Shown: positions 22,635-35,438, counted from the first letter of the stretch. The stretch is 56,857 nt of DNA from Rhodococcoides fascians A44A (GCF_000760735.1 NZ_JMEX01000005.1:343812-400668), one strand, 5' to 3'. The notes: generated by a model from the sequence alone, not told the origin. A program made the numbers and translations.

Positions 22635-23909
22635 TCACGGCTGATTCGAACCCGTGCGCTGTGTCGATTCCGTGCGCTGTGTCGAACCTGCGGACAGTAT
22701 CGTGCCGACCGCGTCGAGGACGCGGCCTGCGAGCAAGGACTTGGATCCCTCACCCAGTGCGGACTCGGATCCGTCGGCGCCGAGCAACCATCCGTCGTTG
22801 TGGTCGACCTCGAACGCCTTGCCTTCGCCCACGGCGTTGACCACCAGTAGGTCGCATCCCTTGCGGGCCAACTTGGCCCTCGCGTAGGTCAGAACGTCGC
22901 CGTTCTCGTCACCGGTCTCCGCCGCGAACCCGACGATGACGGTGGAGGCGGGGATTTCGCCTGCTCGACGGGCGTCGACGAGGCCGGCGAGTATGTCGTC
23001 GTTCTTGACCAGAGGTATCGAATCGGGCTCGTTCGCGCCCTTCTTGATCTTGCTGCCGGCCACGCTGGCCGGACGGAAGTCCGCTACGGCGGCAGCCATG
23101 ACGATCGCGTCCGCGTCGGGAGCGAACTTGCGAACCGCGGCCTGCATCTGCTGCGCCGTCTTGACTTCGACGACATCGACAGCGGCGGGGTCCGCCAGAT
23201 TTGCGGTGTAGCCCGAGATCAAGGTCACATCCGCCCCACGCTGAGCGGCGACTCGCGCGAGCGCGTACCCCTGCTTGCCGGAACTCCTGTTCCCGAGGAA
23301 CCGAACAGGATCGAGAGGTTCGCGCGTACCGCCCGCCGTGACGACGAGCGTGCGACCGGTCAAGTCACGAGGAAGCGCCTCCGCGCGCTCGGCGAGCAGA
23401 AGCGCGAGACCGTAGATTTCGTCTGGGTCGGGGAGTCTGCCTGCCCCCGTGTCGCGTCCGGTCAGCCGACCGGATGCGGGTTCGAGGACGGTGACGCCCC
23501 GACTGCGCAGCGTGTCGACGTTGGCGACGGTTGCCGGGTGCTCCCACATCTCGGTGTGCATCGCTGGAGCGAGCAGCACGGGACACCGAGCGGTGAGCAG
23601 AGTTGCAGTCAGGAGATCGTCTGCACGGCCGCCGGCGAGTCGAGCCATCAGATCCGCCGTTGCGGGCGCGACGACGACAAGATCGGCTTCCTTGCCGAGC
23701 CGGACGTGCGGCACCTCGGGCACGTCGGCGAAGACGCCGGTGTGAACCGGGCTGCCGGACAGAGCCTCGAACGTTGCGCGACCGACGAATTCCAACGCCG
23801 ATTCCGTGGGCACCACACGAACGTGATGACCTGCCTCGGTGAAGCTACGAATGATGGAACAGCTCTTGTAGGCGGCGATTCCCCCGCCTACCCCGACGAC
23901 TACGCGCAA
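22635..23909 (-). CDS. coaBC: Bifunctional phosphopantothenoylcysteine decarboxylase / phosphopantothenate-cysteine ligase
   Basis: Two steps of coenzyme A synthesis in one protein of about 424 residues. The CoaC half starts RVVVGVGGGIAAYKSCSIIR (flavin site) and has the PAMHTEMW motif, the actinobacterial form of PxMNxxMW. The CoaB half begins near residue 195 (GRTLVVTAGGTREPLDPVRFLGNRSSG) and has MAAAVADFRP and PLVKNDDILAGL, the last with the KND motif. The start is a TTG at 23909 with AGGA 9 bases upstream; the open frame continues upward into rpoZ but the similarity stops here. The C-terminal tail is repetitive (STQRTESTQRT) and encoded by an 18-bp duplication. Confidence 0.93.
   Translation of the reverse strand: MRVVVGVGGGIAAYKSCSIIRSFTEAGHHVRVVPTESALEFVGRATFEALSGSPVHTGVFADVPEVPHVRLGKEADLVVVAPATADLMARLAGGRADDLLTATLLTARCPVLLAPAMHTEMWEHPATVANVDTLRSRGVTVLEPASGRLTGRDTGAGRLPDPDEIYGLALLLAERAEALPRDLTGRTLVVTAGGTREPLDPVRFLGNRSSGKQGYALARVAAQRGADVTLISGYTANLADPAAVDVVEVKTAQQMQAAVRKFAPDADAIVMAAAVADFRPASVAGSKIKKGANEPDSIPLVKNDDILAGLVDARRAGEIPASTVIVGFAAETGDENGDVLTYARAKLARKGCDLLVVNAVGEGKAFEVDHNDGWLLGADGSESALGEGSKSLLAGRVLDAVGTILSAGSTQRTESTQRTGSNQP
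22653..22688. repeat. 18-bp duplication at the 3' end of coaBC
   Basis: Two adjacent copies beginning CGTGCGCTGTGTCGA, differing only in the last few bases. They encode the repeated TQRTES/TQRTGS residues of the CoaBC tail. The change is in frame. Confidence 0.7.
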
Positions 23910-23931
23910 CGGACCCGGTCCTATTCGATTG

Positions 23932-24237
23932 TCATTCGCCTTCGGTGTGCTCGAGCAGATCTTCGTGGATCTCGCGGAGCGCGATCGACAGCGGCTTCTC
24001 CTGCAGACCCGGCTCGACGAGCGGGCCCACGTACTCGAGGATTCCGTCACCGAGCTGGTTGTAGTAGTCGTTGATCTGGCGTGCACGCTTGGCCGCGTAG
24101 ATGACCAGTGCGTACTTGGACGACGTGCGAGCGAGGAGCTCGTCGATGGGAGGGTTGGTGATTCCGAGCGGCGTGTCGTAAGCCGGAAGTGCGCTACGCG
24201 CGTCGAAGTCGGAACCGGCCAGAGAACTACTGCTCAC
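23932..24237 (-). CDS. rpoZ: RNA polymerase omega subunit
   Basis: Small subunit that helps assemble the beta-prime chain of RNA polymerase. The protein has 101 residues, the usual size, with [34 protein letters not shown] as the conserved omega core near residues 24-57. I start at the GTG at 24237 because AGGAG lies 7 bases upstream; a longer frame into gmk is a shadow. It lies 22 bases before the coaBC start and 64 bases after the gmk stop. Confidence 0.95.
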   Translation of the reverse strand: MSSSSLAGSDFDARSALPAYDTPLGITNPPIDELLARTSSKYALVIYAAKRARQINDYYNQLGDGILEYVGPLVEPGLQEKPLSIALREIHEDLLEHTEGE

Positions 24238-24301
24238 TATGAATCTCCTGAGTTGTACATCGTGTGTGCTGCGGAGCGCTTTCGTCGATTGCAGGCCGGG
24301 G

Positions 24302-24898
24302 TCAACCGACCGACGACCTACCGACCAACAAGGATACCAACTGAGCACAAGAATGGTCGACATCGGTATTGACAACCACCGTGTCGAACTCCTCCTGCGC
24401 AGCCAATTCGACCTTCGCCGTCTCGAGTCTACGTGCGGTGACCGCCGGATCCTCCGTCGCACGCGAGGTCAGGCGCTGGACCAGATCGTCCCACGTGGGC
24501 GGGGCCATGAACACCAGAGTTGCCTCCGGCTTCGACACACGTACCGCGCGTGCCCCAGCCAGATCGAGCTCGAGCAGAACGGGCTTGCCGTCCTCCAACG
24601 CCGCCTCCACCGGCGCGGCAGGCGTACCGGAACGATGCAGACCACTGTGCACACTCGCCCACTCGAGCAACTCGCCTGCCTCGATCATCCGGTCGAACTC
24701 GGCCGCTGTGACGAAGTGGTAGTCCTCGCCGTCGATCTCGCCGGGCCGCGGATCCCGCGTCGTCACCGACACGCTGAACCACAGTTCCGGAAGTTCACGT
24801 CGCAACACGCGAACGACGCTGGATTTGCCGACACCGGAGGGACCGGCCAGAACGATCAGCCGGCCCCTCCCGTGCGGTGACGCGTCACTGTCGGACAC
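24302..24898 (-). CDS. gmk: Guanylate kinase
   Basis: Phosphorylates GMP to GDP. The 198-residue protein has the P-loop GPSGVGKSS near residue 19, the GMP-binding [19 protein letters not shown] and the [13 protein letters not shown] strand. The lid reads [15 protein letters not shown], where many bacteria have NYYGT; mycobacterial Gmk has the same GLHRSGT variant. It follows mihF after 18 bases and is presumably co-transcribed with it. Confidence 0.97.
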   Translation of the reverse strand: MSDSDASPHGRGRLIVLAGPSGVGKSSVVRVLRRELPELWFSVSVTTRDPRPGEIDGEDYHFVTAAEFDRMIEAGELLEWASVHSGLHRSGTPAAPVEAALEDGKPVLLELDLAGARAVRVSKPEATLVFMAPPTWDDLVQRLTSRATEDPAVTARRLETAKVELAAQEEFDTVVVNTDVDHSCAQLVSLLVGRSSVG

Positions 24899-24916
24899 GT
24901 GCCGTACCTCCGTAGA

Positions 24917-25237
24917 TCACGCTTCGAAATCGAATTTGGTCAACAAAGCCTTACGCTGACGATCACCGAGGCCCCGGATGCGCCTCGACGGTGCGATCTC
25001 CAACTCGGTCATCAATTCTTGAGCCTTGACCTTACCCACCTTCGGCAACGCCTCCAGCAGGGCCGAGACCTTCATCTTGCCGAGGATCTCGTCGGTCTCC
25101 GCATCCGCGAGAACCTGCTTCAGATCGGTCCCGCCTCGCTTGAGCCGCTCCTTGAGCTCGGCACGTACTTTTCGGGCTGCAGCCGCCTTCTCTAGCGCGG
25201 CGGCACGCTGCTCCGGCGTCAATTGGGGAAGCGCCAC
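24917..25237 (-). CDS. mihF: Actinobacterial integration host factor (mIHF)
   Basis: Nucleoid-associated DNA-binding protein restricted to Actinobacteria and unrelated in fold to HU/IHF of E. coli. The 106-residue protein is helical, with basic AARKVRAELKERLKRGGTDLKQVL and the helix-two-turn-helix-like segment ALLEALPKVGKVKAQELMTELEIAPSRRIRGLG. The GTG start has GGAGG 4 bases upstream. It heads the mihF-gmk-rpoZ-coaBC-metK run. The 160-bp gap before it (25238-25397) should contain its promoter and has an 8-bp inverted repeat. Confidence 0.96.
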   Translation of the reverse strand: MALPQLTPEQRAAALEKAAAARKVRAELKERLKRGGTDLKQVLADAETDEILGKMKVSALLEALPKVGKVKAQELMTELEIAPSRRIRGLGDRQRKALLTKFDFEA

Positions 25238-25267
25238 GATTCCTCCGTAACTCGTTCGTCGATGAAC

Positions 25268-25294
25268 CGTGCACCTGTGGTCTCCCGGTGCACG
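25268..25294. promoter_or_regulatory. Inverted repeat upstream of mihF
   Basis: 8-bp arms, CGTGCACC and GGTGCACG, around 11 bases, 30 bases above the mihF start. Position suggests a leader stem-loop or operator; no known motif was recognised. Confidence 0.35.
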
Positions 25295-25397
25295 TCGCTG
25301 CTGACAGACCAGCGGTAACCAGCAACGACAGCGACGGTACCGACGTGCGGGCCGCGCCGCTAACTCACCCCGTGGCCGACGAGGTCGGTCCTATCGG

Positions 25398-26222
25398 CTA
25401 TGAAAGACCCGCCTCGACTTCGTCGCGGAGCGTCGCCGCAGCGCTTCGGAGAGCAGCGACCGACGGCCCGGCAGCGAGAACACCACGCGAGGAGCTGGGA
25501 AGCAGCAGCGCTGTCGAGGCGTCGAAGATCTGCGCCAGATCGGCCACTGTCGCACCCTGCGCGCCGAGCCCGGGCGCGAGAATCGGGCCGTCGAAGGACG
25601 ACAGATCCAGTCCGTGATCACGGGTGGCGCCGACGACGAGGCCGACCGTCGCCGAGCCGTCGCCGTTCGCTGCCGCTGCACCGTCGACGATCGACTGCGC
25701 GACCGTCGAGGAACCCGCCGCGGCGTTCTGCAGGGCTGCGCCTTCGGGGTTCGAGGTGCGCGCCAGAACGAACACTCCCCTGCCACCTCGTCGAGCCAGC
25801 GAGATCGTGTCCTGCAGGGACTCGAAACCCAGGTACGGCGAGACGGTCACCGCGTCCGACGACAGGTCGGTCCCCTCCCCGAGCCACGTCTGCGCGTACG
25901 CGCTCATCGTCGTGCCGATGTCGCCCCGTTTCGCGTCGGCGATCACGAGAGTCCCGGCATCCCGCAGTACCGAGATGGTGCGCTCCAGAACCGCGTATCC
26001 CGCACTCCCGTAGGCCTCGAAGAATGCGACCTGAGGTTTCACGACAGCGACCTCGCCGACGAACGCCTCCACGCACTTCTCCGCGAACACCTCGAGCCCC
26101 TCGGCGTCCACCGACAGTCCCCACTGCTCGAGCAGTGCAGGGTGAGGATCTATCCCCACGCACAGTCGTCCGCGGTGCTCGATCGCACGGCGGAGCCGTC
26201 CGAGCCACCCGTGGTGGCTCAT
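25398..26222 (-). CDS. pyrF: Orotidine 5'-phosphate decarboxylase, type 2
   Basis: Last step of UMP synthesis. The 274-residue protein belongs to the type 2 subfamily of actinobacteria, with the catalytic tetrad segment [13 protein letters not shown] near residues 92-104, [15 protein letters not shown] at the start and the phosphate-binding [11 protein letters not shown]. The ATG overlaps the carB stop as ATGA. It is the last gene of the pyr operon; a weak inverted repeat downstream is not convincing as a terminator. Confidence 0.97.
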   Translation of the reverse strand: MSHHGWLGRLRRAIEHRGRLCVGIDPHPALLEQWGLSVDAEGLEVFAEKCVEAFVGEVAVVKPQVAFFEAYGSAGYAVLERTISVLRDAGTLVIADAKRGDIGTTMSAYAQTWLGEGTDLSSDAVTVSPYLGFESLQDTISLARRGGRGVFVLARTSNPEGAALQNAAAGSSTVAQSIVDGAAAANGDGSATVGLVVGATRDHGLDLSSFDGPILAPGLGAQGATVADLAQIFDASTALLLPSSSRGVLAAGPSVAALRSAAATLRDEVEAGLS

Positions 26223-29200
26223 GACGCCCCGGCACCGCCTGCGAGCGCCGCGTGCAGATCCTGCAGCGAACGCACGCCGATACCGCCCGCGATACCTGCC
26301 TCGATCCCCAGCACCGCGGCGGACGCGCCCTGCACAGTGGTGATGCACGGAATGTTCTGCGCAACGGCCGCGCTTCGGATCTCGTAACCGTCCACGCGAG
26401 GGCCCGAATTGCCGTACGGGGTGTTGATCACCATGGCCACGTCGCCGGCGAGAATGCGATCGACGATGGTCGATTCGCCCGCAGGGACGTCCTCGCCCGA
26501 TTGCTTGTAGACCTGTTCGCACGCAATCCCGTTGCGTCGCAGCACCTCTGCAGTGCCTTCGGTCGCGAGAATCGTGAAGCCCAGGTCCGTGAGCCGTTTG
26601 ACCGGGAAGATCAACGAACGCTTGTCCTTGTTGGCCACGGAAACGAACACGGCGCCCGAGGCCGGGAGTGAGCCGTACGCCGCCGTCTGGCTCTTGGCGA
26701 ACGCGGTACCGAAGTCCGCGTCGATGCCCATGACCTCACCGGTGGACTTCATCTCGGGACTCAGGAGCGTGTCCACGCCCGTTCCGTCGGCACGACGGAA
26801 GCGGTTGAACGGAAGCACGGCTTCCTTGACCGCGATCGGTGCGTCGAGCGGCGTCGTTCCCCCATCGCCTTCCGCGGGAAGCATGCCGCTGGCGCGCAGG
26901 TCCGCGATCGACTCACCGAGCATGACGCGGGCGCACGCCTTCGCCAACTGCACTGCCGTCGCCTTGGACACGAACGGCACCGTGCGGCTCGCGCGGGGGT
27001 TCGCCTCCAGGACGTACAGGATGTCGTCCTTGAGGGCGTACTGAACGTTGAGCAAACCCTTGACGCCGATGCCCTTGGCGAGCAACTCCGTCGAGCGGCG
27101 CACGTTCTCGATGTCCGCTCGGCCCAACGTGATCGGCGGCAGCGCACACGCGGAGTCACCGGAGTGGATTCCGGCTTCCTCGATGTGTTCCATGACGCCG
27201 CCGAGGTAGACCTCGCTGCCATCGCACAATGCGTCGACATCGATTTCGACGGCATCCTCGAGGAAGCGGTCGACGAGAACCGGGCGGTCGTGCGAGATCT
27301 CGGTGGCGCGCGAGATGTAGTCGGCGAGGGATGCCTCGTCGTACACGATCTCCATGCCGCGTCCGCCGAGGACGTACGACGGACGCACCAGCACGGGGTA
27401 TCCGATTCCGCCGGCGATGTCGCGGGCACCGTCGAACGTGGTCGCGGTGCCGAACTTCGGTGCAGGCAACCCTGCTTCGGTGAGGACGCGTCCGAACTCA
27501 CCGCGGTCCTCGGCGAGATCGATGGCCTCGGGACTGGTACCGACGATCGGCACACCGGCGGCCTTCAGTCGCTTGGCAAGGCCCAGGGGCGTCTGACCGC
27601 CGAGCTGCACGATGACGCCGCGCACGGTTCCCGACGCAGCCTCGGCGCGGTAGACCTCGAGTACGTCCTCGAACGTCAACGGTTCGAAGTAGAGCCGATC
27701 GGCGGTGTCGTAATCGGTGGAGACGGTCTCGGGGTTGCAGTTGACCATGACGGTCTCGTACCCGGCTTCCGACAACGTCTGTGCCGCATGGACACACGAG
27801 TAGTCGAACTCGATGCCCTGTCCGATTCGGTTCGGGCCCGAGCCGAGAATGAGCACCTTGTCACGTTCACGCTGCTCGGCTACCTCGGACTCCGCCTCGG
27901 GGTCGAGTTCGTAGGTTCCGTAGTGGTACGGGGTCTTCGCCTCGAACTCCGCCGCACAGGTGTCGACCGTCTTGTAGACAGGATGGACGCCGAGCTCGTC
28001 GCGCAGCGCGCGAACACCGTCCTCGTCCACGAGTTCCGGACGCAGCGCAGCGATCTGGCGGTCCGACAGCCCGTGGTACTTGGCCTGTCGCAACAGCGTC
28101 TCGTCGAACTTCTCGGCGGCACGCAGTTCGTTGCCCAGCTCGTGGATCTGCTGGATCTGATCGAGGAACCACGGGTCGATCTTCGTGGCGTCGAACAACT
28201 GCTCGAGAGTCGCACCGAGCGCGAAGGCCTTCTCGATGCCGTACATCCGGCCGTCCTTCGGGACCGAGATGTCCTCCAGCAAAGCCTCGAGTCTCTCGGC
28301 TTCGACCTCGGGGCCGGTCCAGTAGCCCGCGCGCTTGGTCTCGAGCGAACGCATGACCTTGCCGAAGGCTTCGGTGAAGTTGCGCCCGATCGACATCGCC
28401 TCGCCGACGGACTTCATCGTCGTCGTCAGGGTGCCGTCGGCGCCGGGGAACTTCTCGAACGCGAACCGAGGTGCCTTGACCACGACGTAGTCGAGCGTCG
28501 GCTCGAAGCAGGCCGGTGTTTCCTTGGTGATGTCGTTGACGATCTCGTCGAGCGTGTAGCCGATGGCGAGCTTGGCTGCCATCTTCGCGATCGGGTATCC
28601 CGTCGCCTTCGATGCAAGAGCCGACGACCGCGACACGCGGGGGTTCATCTCGATGACGACGAGTCGTCCGTCGGTCGGGTCCATGGCGAACTGGATATTG
28701 CAGCCGCCGGTGTCCACGCCGACCTCACGAAGGATGTCGATCGAGAGGTCACGCATCTTCTGGTACTCGCGGTCGGTCAGCGTCATGGCGGGAGCAACCG
28801 TGACCGAGTCCCCGGTGTGCACACCGACCGGGTCGACGTTCTCGATGGAGCAGACGATGACCACGTTGTCGCGGCCGTCGCGCATCAGTTCGAGCTCGTA
28901 TTCCTTCCATCCGAGGATGGATTCCTCGATGAGCACGTTGGCCGTCGGCGACGCGGCGAGTCCGCCGCCGGCGATGCGTGCAAGGTCCTCGTCGTTGTAG
29001 GCCATACCCGAGCCGAGGCCACCCATCGTGAAGGACGGGCGGACGACGACGGGGAATCCGAGATCGGCGACCGTCGCCCGAACCTCGTCCATCGTGTAGC
29101 AGACAGCCGAACGAGCCGACTCTCCCCCGACCTTGGCGACGATGTCCTTGAACTTCTGCCGATCCTCACCGCGCTGAATGGCGTCGAAATCGGCACCGAT

Positions 29201-29560
29201 GAGCTCGACGTCGTACTTCTCGAGAATTCCCTGCTCGTGCAGTGCCACCGCGGCGTTGAGCGCCGTCTGGCCGCCGAGCGTCGCCAGCACGGCGTCGATC
29301 GGGTTCCCCTGCAGAGCTTCGCGAGCGAAGATCTTCTCGATGAAGTCGGCCGTGATCGGCTCGACGTAGGTGGCGTCGGCGAACTCGGGGTCGGTCATGA
29401 TGGTGGCCGGGTTGGAGTTGACGAGGCTGACGCGCAGTCCTTCCTCGCGGAGCACCCGACAAGCCTGGGTTCCGGAGTAGTCGAACTCACAGGCCTGTCC
29501 GATGACGATCGGTCCCGATCCGATGACCAGGACGTGTCCCAGATCTGAGCGGCGTGGCAT
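26219..29560 (-). CDS. carB: Carbamoyl-phosphate synthase large subunit
   Basis: Makes carbamoyl phosphate from bicarbonate, ATP and ammonia delivered by CarA, for pyrimidines and arginine. The 1113-residue protein has the two ATP-grasp halves: [21 protein letters not shown] near residue 10 and its duplicate [20 protein letters not shown] near residue 568. The C-terminal methylglyoxal-synthase-like allosteric domain (from about residue 965) has the [13 protein letters not shown] segment. The ATG shares one base with the carA TAA. A 794-codon open frame on the opposite strand is a shadow. Confidence 0.98.
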   Translation of the reverse strand: MPRRSDLGHVLVIGSGPIVIGQACEFDYSGTQACRVLREEGLRVSLVNSNPATIMTDPEFADATYVEPITADFIEKIFAREALQGNPIDAVLATLGGQTALNAAVALHEQGILEKYDVELIGADFDAIQRGEDRQKFKDIVAKVGGESARSAVCYTMDEVRATVADLGFPVVVRPSFTMGGLGSGMAYNDEDLARIAGGGLAASPTANVLIEESILGWKEYELELMRDGRDNVVIVCSIENVDPVGVHTGDSVTVAPAMTLTDREYQKMRDLSIDILREVGVDTGGCNIQFAMDPTDGRLVVIEMNPRVSRSSALASKATGYPIAKMAAKLAIGYTLDEIVNDITKETPACFEPTLDYVVVKAPRFAFEKFPGADGTLTTTMKSVGEAMSIGRNFTEAFGKVMRSLETKRAGYWTGPEVEAERLEALLEDISVPKDGRMYGIEKAFALGATLEQLFDATKIDPWFLDQIQQIHELGNELRAAEKFDETLLRQAKYHGLSDRQIAALRPELVDEDGVRALRDELGVHPVYKTVDTCAAEFEAKTPYHYGTYELDPEAESEVAEQRERDKVLILGSGPNRIGQGIEFDYSCVHAAQTLSEAGYETVMVNCNPETVSTDYDTADRLYFEPLTFEDVLEVYRAEAASGTVRGVIVQLGGQTPLGLAKRLKAAGVPIVGTSPEAIDLAEDRGEFGRVLTEAGLPAPKFGTATTFDGARDIAGGIGYPVLVRPSYVLGGRGMEIVYDEASLADYISRATEISHDRPVLVDRFLEDAVEIDVDALCDGSEVYLGGVMEHIEEAGIHSGDSACALPPITLGRADIENVRRSTELLAKGIGVKGLLNVQYALKDDILYVLEANPRASRTVPFVSKATAVQLAKACARVMLGESIADLRASGMLPAEGDGGTTPLDAPIAVKEAVLPFNRFRRADGTGVDTLLSPEMKSTGEVMGIDADFGTAFAKSQTAAYGSLPASGAVFVSVANKDKRSLIFPVKRLTDLGFTILATEGTAEVLRRNGIACEQVYKQSGEDVPAGESTIVDRILAGDVAMVINTPYGNSGPRVDGYEIRSAAVAQNIPCITTVQGASAAVLGIEAGIAGGIGVRSLQDLHAALAGGAGAS

Positions 29561-30696
29561 TACTTGTCAGCTCCCTCGAGGGTGGATGTGAACCGATCGA
29601 ACAGGTAGGCGGCGTCGTGCGGGCCTGCCGCTGCCTCCGGGTGGTACTGGACCGAGAACGCGGTGCCGCTCAGCAGCTCCACGCCCTCGACCGTCCCGTC
29701 GTTGGCGCAGGTGTGGCTGATACGAGCCCGACCGAAGTCGGTGTCGAATTCCTCGCCCGCTTCGCCTTCGAGAGCGAACCCGTGGTTCTGGGCGGTGATG
29801 GCGATACGTCCGGTGGTGTGTTCGACGACCGGGATGTTCATGCCGCGGTGGCCGAACTTCATCTTGTACGTGCTACGCCCGAGCGCACGTCCGAGGATCT
29901 GGTTTCCGAAACAGATGCCGAAGAGCGGCAGCTTCCTCTCCAGCACCTCGCGAGTGAGCGCAACGTTGGCGTCGGCCGTTGCCGGGTCGCCCGGTCCGTT
30001 GGACAGGAACACCCCGTCCGGTTTCAGTTCCAGAATCTGCTCGATCGACGTGGCCGACGGGACGACGTGCACGCGGATACCGCGCTCGGCGAACATCCGT
30101 GGAGTGTTGGTCTTGATTCCCAGGTCCACTGCGACGACGGTGTAGCGGGCGTCGCCGCCCGTCGGCTCGATGACGTAACCGGACTTCGTGGTGACTTCAC
30201 CCGCCAGGTCGGCGCCGAGCATGGAGGGCTGATCCAGGACCTGCTGCAGCATCTCGTCCTGGGTGCCCAGAGCGTCCCCGGAAAAGACGCCCGCACGCAT
30301 GGATCCGCGTGTACGCAGGTGACGCACCAGTGCTCTGGTGTCGATCCCCGCGATGCCCACGACGCTCTGTGCTTCGAGCTGATCCTGCAACGAACCGGTC
30401 GCGCGCCAACTCGACGTGCGCCGAGCCGGGTCTCGAACGACGTAGCCGGCAACCCAGATCTTGTTGGGATCCTGAGCGCTGGCCGCTTCGCCGTCCTCCT
30501 GGTTCCAGCCTGTGTTGCCGATCTGCGGCGCCGTGGCGACGACGATCTGGCGGTGGTAGCTGGGATCGGTCAGTGTCTCCTGGTAGCCGGTCATGCCGGT
30601 GCAGAACACGGCCTCTCCGAGCGTCCGGCCCTGTGCACCGAAGGTGGTGCCGCGGAAGGTCCGGCCGTCCTCCAGAACAAGAACTGCGCTGCTCAC
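29560..30696 (-). CDS. carA: Carbamoyl-phosphate synthase small (glutaminase) subunit
   Basis: Hydrolyses glutamine and channels ammonia to CarB. The 378-residue protein has the N-terminal CarA domain ([35 protein letters not shown]) and a C-terminal class I amidotransferase domain with the nucleophile in FGICFGNQ and the catalytic His-Glu in [11 protein letters not shown]. The GTG start overlaps the preceding stop (GTGA). Part of pyrR-pyrB-pyrC-PH-like-carA-carB-pyrF. Confidence 0.97.
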   Translation of the reverse strand: MSSAVLVLEDGRTFRGTTFGAQGRTLGEAVFCTGMTGYQETLTDPSYHRQIVVATAPQIGNTGWNQEDGEAASAQDPNKIWVAGYVVRDPARRTSSWRATGSLQDQLEAQSVVGIAGIDTRALVRHLRTRGSMRAGVFSGDALGTQDEMLQQVLDQPSMLGADLAGEVTTKSGYVIEPTGGDARYTVVAVDLGIKTNTPRMFAERGIRVHVVPSATSIEQILELKPDGVFLSNGPGDPATADANVALTREVLERKLPLFGICFGNQILGRALGRSTYKMKFGHRGMNIPVVEHTTGRIAITAQNHGFALEGEAGEEFDTDFGRARISHTCANDGTVEGVELLSGTAFSVQYHPEAAAGPHDAAYLFDRFTSTLEGADK

Positions 30697-31205
30697 GCCG
30701 TTGTCTCCTTCGAATCGTGTCGATCGGTATCGGTGTCCACCCAGATGGGGTAGACGAGTTTGTCGTCGGCGCGGAAGCCTGTGTCGATCTCGGTGCCGGT
30801 GGGAAGCGTCCAGCGGATGACGAGCAGTCCGTCCTTGCTCATGACCTTGCCCGCGAGCCCGCGTTCGGTTCGGATCACCGAGATGGACTCCTGCGGAATC
30901 CAGATTGTGGACTCCCCGGAACGCTCGAGCAGGATTCCTCGCTCGTGTCGGGACAGCTCACCGGTCGCGCGGTGGCCGATGTCGCCGACGGCGATGCGGT
31001 CCTGCCAGCTGGGGGCGATGGTGCTGCCCACGTACAGCCCGGTGGAGGGTTCGATCAGTGTCGCGCCGAGGTCGTCCGGGACCGGTGGGAACGAGCCGAT
31101 CGAGTCGGCTTGACGCTTCTGCCTGCCTCGCCAACCCCAGAAGATGAGGCCGATCATCGCGATCCAGAACACGATGAACGCGATGACGATGAGAACTCTG
31201 TCCAT
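30693..31205 (-). CDS. PH-like domain membrane protein of the pyr operon
   Basis: A 170-residue protein with one N-terminal membrane helix (VLIVIAFIVFWIAMIGLIFWGW), a basic stop (RGRQKRQ) and a soluble domain of about 130 residues that looks beta-rich and PH-like. It corresponds in position to the conserved protein between pyrC and carA in mycobacteria (Rv1382). Both ends overlap neighbours (TAATG with pyrC, GTGA with carA), so it is expressed with the pyrimidine enzymes. Function is unknown. Anchoring pyrimidine enzymes to the membrane is one idea, with no direct evidence. Confidence 0.85.
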   Translation of the reverse strand: MDRVLIVIAFIVFWIAMIGLIFWGWRGRQKRQADSIGSFPPVPDDLGATLIEPSTGLYVGSTIAPSWQDRIAVGDIGHRATGELSRHERGILLERSGESTIWIPQESISVIRTERGLAGKVMSKDGLLVIRWTLPTGTEIDTGFRADDKLVYPIWVDTDTDRHDSKETTA

Positions 31206-32538
31206 TACTCGCTCACCTTCCGGTCATCGACACTGCCGAGTCCGAGACGGTCGGGGCGTCGAACCACACCGTCGCGAGCGGTGATTCGACCGCGCAGCAG
31301 CGTGGTGGTGACCTTGGTGGAGAAGGTCATCTCCTCGAACGGTGTGTTGTGCGACAGGCTGGCCAAGCCCTTGCCTCGCACCGTCCACGGCGAAGCGGGA
31401 TCGACGAGGACGAGGTTGGCGACCTCCCCCACCTCCACGGGCCGTCCTTGATCCGGGAGGCCGACGATCTCGGCCGGACGCTCGCTCATCACCCTGGCAA
31501 CGCCGCGCCAGTCCAGCAGGTCGGTGTCCACCATCGTCTGCGCAACGATCGCAAGCGCGGTCTCGAGGCCCAGCATTCCTGGACGTGCCTGGGAGAATTC
31601 GCAGCACTTCTCCTGCTCCGCATGCGGTGCATGGTCGGTCGCGACGCAGTCGACCGTGCCGTCGGCCAGTCCTCGCCGGAGAGCGTCGACATCCGATGCT
31701 TCCCGGAGCGGTGGGTTGACCTTGTTGATCGCGTCGTACGTCTCGAGCCGCGAATCGTCGAGCAGAAGGTGGTGAGGCGTCACCTCGGCGGAGATCGAAA
31801 TCCCCTGCCCCCGCGCCCACTTCAGGATCTCGACCGTTCCGGCAGTGGACGCATGGCAGATGTGCACCTTCGCACCCGCATCGCGCGCCAACACCGCGTC
31901 CCGGGCGACGATGGACTCCTCAGCGGCGCGTGGCCACCCGGTCAACCCGAGCCGAGCCGCAGTCGGGCCCTCGTGCGCCACGGCTCCGACGGTCAACCGA
32001 GGCTCTTCGGCATGCTGCGCGACGAGAACACCCAGAGAGCTCGAGTACTCGAGTGCCCGGCGCATGATCAACGGGTCGTCGACGCACTTGCCGTCGTCGG
32101 AGAACATCTTCACCTTGCCGACACCACCGGCCATGGTCGCCATCTCGGCGAGCTGAGTACCACCGAGCCCGACGGTCACCGCTCCGACGGGATGCACGTC
32201 GACCAAGCCGACTTCCTGCCCGCGACGCCACACGTGGTCGGTGATGACGACGGAATCGGCGACAGGCGCGGTGTTGGCCATCGCGAACACTGCGGTGTAT
32301 CCGCCCAGTGCCGCGGCAGCAGATCCACTGTCGATGGTCTCGGTGTCCTCACGACCCGGCTCACGTAGATGTGTGTGCAGATCCACGAATCCGGGAAGCA
32401 GTATCTGCCCTCTCCCCTCGACGACCTCGGCATCGCCGGCGTCGAGATCGGTTCCGATCGCGGCGATCTGGCCGTCGGACACGAGAACGTCGGTGGCCGG
32501 TTGTTCCCCGTAGACGAGGACGTTGCGGAGCAGAACGC

Positions 32539-32542
<4 letters not shown>
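31205..32542 (-). CDS. pyrC: Dihydroorotase
   Basis: Cyclises carbamoyl aspartate to dihydroorotate. The 445-residue amidohydrolase has the zinc motif [10 protein letters not shown] near residue 57, [26 protein letters not shown] and the catalytic Asp region [14 protein letters not shown]. The GTG start overlaps the pyrB stop as GTGA; the frame continues upward through pyrB but that part is a shadow. It is probably physically paired with PyrB, as in other class I dihydroorotases. Confidence 0.97.
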
Positions 32543-34269
<1,727 letters not shown>

Positions 34270-34296
34270 ATGTCTGACGGTGTAACAGCGTAGCAA

Positions 34297-34331
34297 CGAC
34301 GCTCCCCGATGGCGTAATTCGGGGAGCGTCG
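34297..34331 (-). terminator. Hairpin terminator after nusB
   Basis: A perfect 13-bp stem (CGACGCTCCCCGA with its complement) around a 9-base loop, beginning 11 bases past the nusB stop. The following sequence, TTGCTACGCTGTT, has only a weak T content. It probably separates the pepQ-efp-nusB transcript from the pyr operon. Confidence 0.7.
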
Positions 34332-34342
34332 CGTGAGCGGTA

Positions 34343-34873
34343 TTACTCGCTGTCGGTGCTGCTGTTCGCGTCGTCCCGGGAGGACACCGCAGCAGCAGCT
34401 GCGCGGACCTGTGGGGCGACGAGAACGATCTGGCCGAGAACACCGTTGACGAACGACGGTGAATCGTCGGTGGAAAGCTGCTTGGCCAGTTCGACCGCTT
34501 CGTCGACAGCGACGACGGGAGGCACGTCGGTGGCGTGGAACAGTTCCCACACCGCGACACGAAGGATCGCCCGATCCACCGCGGGAAGCCTGTTCAGGGT
34601 CCAGTCGGTCAGATGATCGGAAATCACACTGTCCAGCCGGTCCAGGTTCTCCGCTACCCCGCCGACGAGAGTTTCGGTGTACTCGCTGACCGGCGCGATC
34701 GAATCGTCGCCGCGAGCGAGCTCGATGCGTTCCTTCGCCAGGTTCACAGGATCGGTGTCCCGAGCCTCGGCTTCGAACAGGAAGTCCACGGCCCGCTTGC
34801 GGGCCTTGTGGCGTGCACCGAGCTTCTTCACCGGCTCACCTTTGCCGGCCGAATGGTTCTTCTTCGACGACAC
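34343..34873 (-). CDS. nusB: Transcription antitermination factor NusB
   Basis: Binds BoxA RNA with NusE (S10) in rRNA antitermination. The 176-residue all-helical protein has [20 protein letters not shown] near residue 20 and the C-terminal [32 protein letters not shown] charged N-terminus and an Ala/Ser-rich tail extend the core. The GTG start is one base after the efp stop. It is the last gene of pepQ-efp-nusB and is followed by a strong hairpin. Confidence 0.96.
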   Translation of the reverse strand: MSSKKNHSAGKGEPVKKLGARHKARKRAVDFLFEAEARDTDPVNLAKERIELARGDDSIAPVSEYTETLVGGVAENLDRLDSVISDHLTDWTLNRLPAVDRAILRVAVWELFHATDVPPVVAVDEAVELAKQLSTDDSPSFVNGVLGQIVLVAPQVRAAAAAVSSRDDANSSTDSE

Positions 34874-34874
34874 G

Positions 34875-35438
34875 TCAGGAATTCACACGCCCGAGGTAGT
34901 TGCCGTCACGCGAATCGATCTTCAGCTTGTCGCCCGTGTTGACGAACAGCGGAACCGACACCTCGGCGCCGGTCTCGAGGGTGGCGGGCTTGGTGCCGCC
35001 GGTGGAGCGATCTCCCTGGAGGCCGGGATCGGTGTGCTTGACCTCGAGCTCGACCGTGACGGGCAGCTCGACGTACAGCGGTGCGCCCTCGTGCGTCGCG
35101 ACCTGGACCTTCATGTTCTCCAGGAGGAATCGCGAGCTCTCGCCGACGGTGGCCTCGCTGATGGAGATCTGGTCGAACGTGTCGCCGTCCATGAACACGA
35201 AGTCCGAACCGTCGTGGTACAGGTACGTCATGTCGCGGCGGTCGACGGTTGCGGTGTCCACCTTGACGCCCGCGTTGAAGGTCTTGTCGACGACCTTGCC
35301 CGACAGGACGTTCTTCAGCTTGGTGCGCACGAACGCGGGGCCCTTGCCCGGCTTGACGTGCTGGAACTCGATGATCGACCACAGCTGGTTCTCGATGCTG
35401 AGGACAAGACCGTTCTTGAAATCGCTTGTGGAAGCCAC
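34875..35438 (-). CDS. efp: Elongation factor P, PGKGP subfamily
   Basis: Rescues ribosomes stalled on polyproline. The 187-residue protein has the three beta-barrel domains. The tip loop reads [16 protein letters not shown] near residue 30, the PGKGP loop of the actinobacterial subfamily reported to work with an unmodified lysine. No EF-P modification gene is seen nearby, in line with this. It starts at a GTG 48 bases after the pepQ stop and ends one base before nusB. Confidence 0.97.
   Translation of the reverse strand: MASTSDFKNGLVLSIENQLWSIIEFQHVKPGKGPAFVRTKLKNVLSGKVVDKTFNAGVKVDTATVDRRDMTYLYHDGSDFVFMDGDTFDQISISEATVGESSRFLLENMKVQVATHEGAPLYVELPVTVELEVKHTDPGLQGDRSTGGTKPATLETGAEVSVPLFVNTGDKLKIDSRDGNYLGRVNS

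Noticed and set aside
27164..29548. 794-codon open frame on the plus strand opposite carB
   Set aside because: It mirrors carB codon structure in a high-GC genome, has no recognisable domain and no ribosome-binding site. carB is certain.
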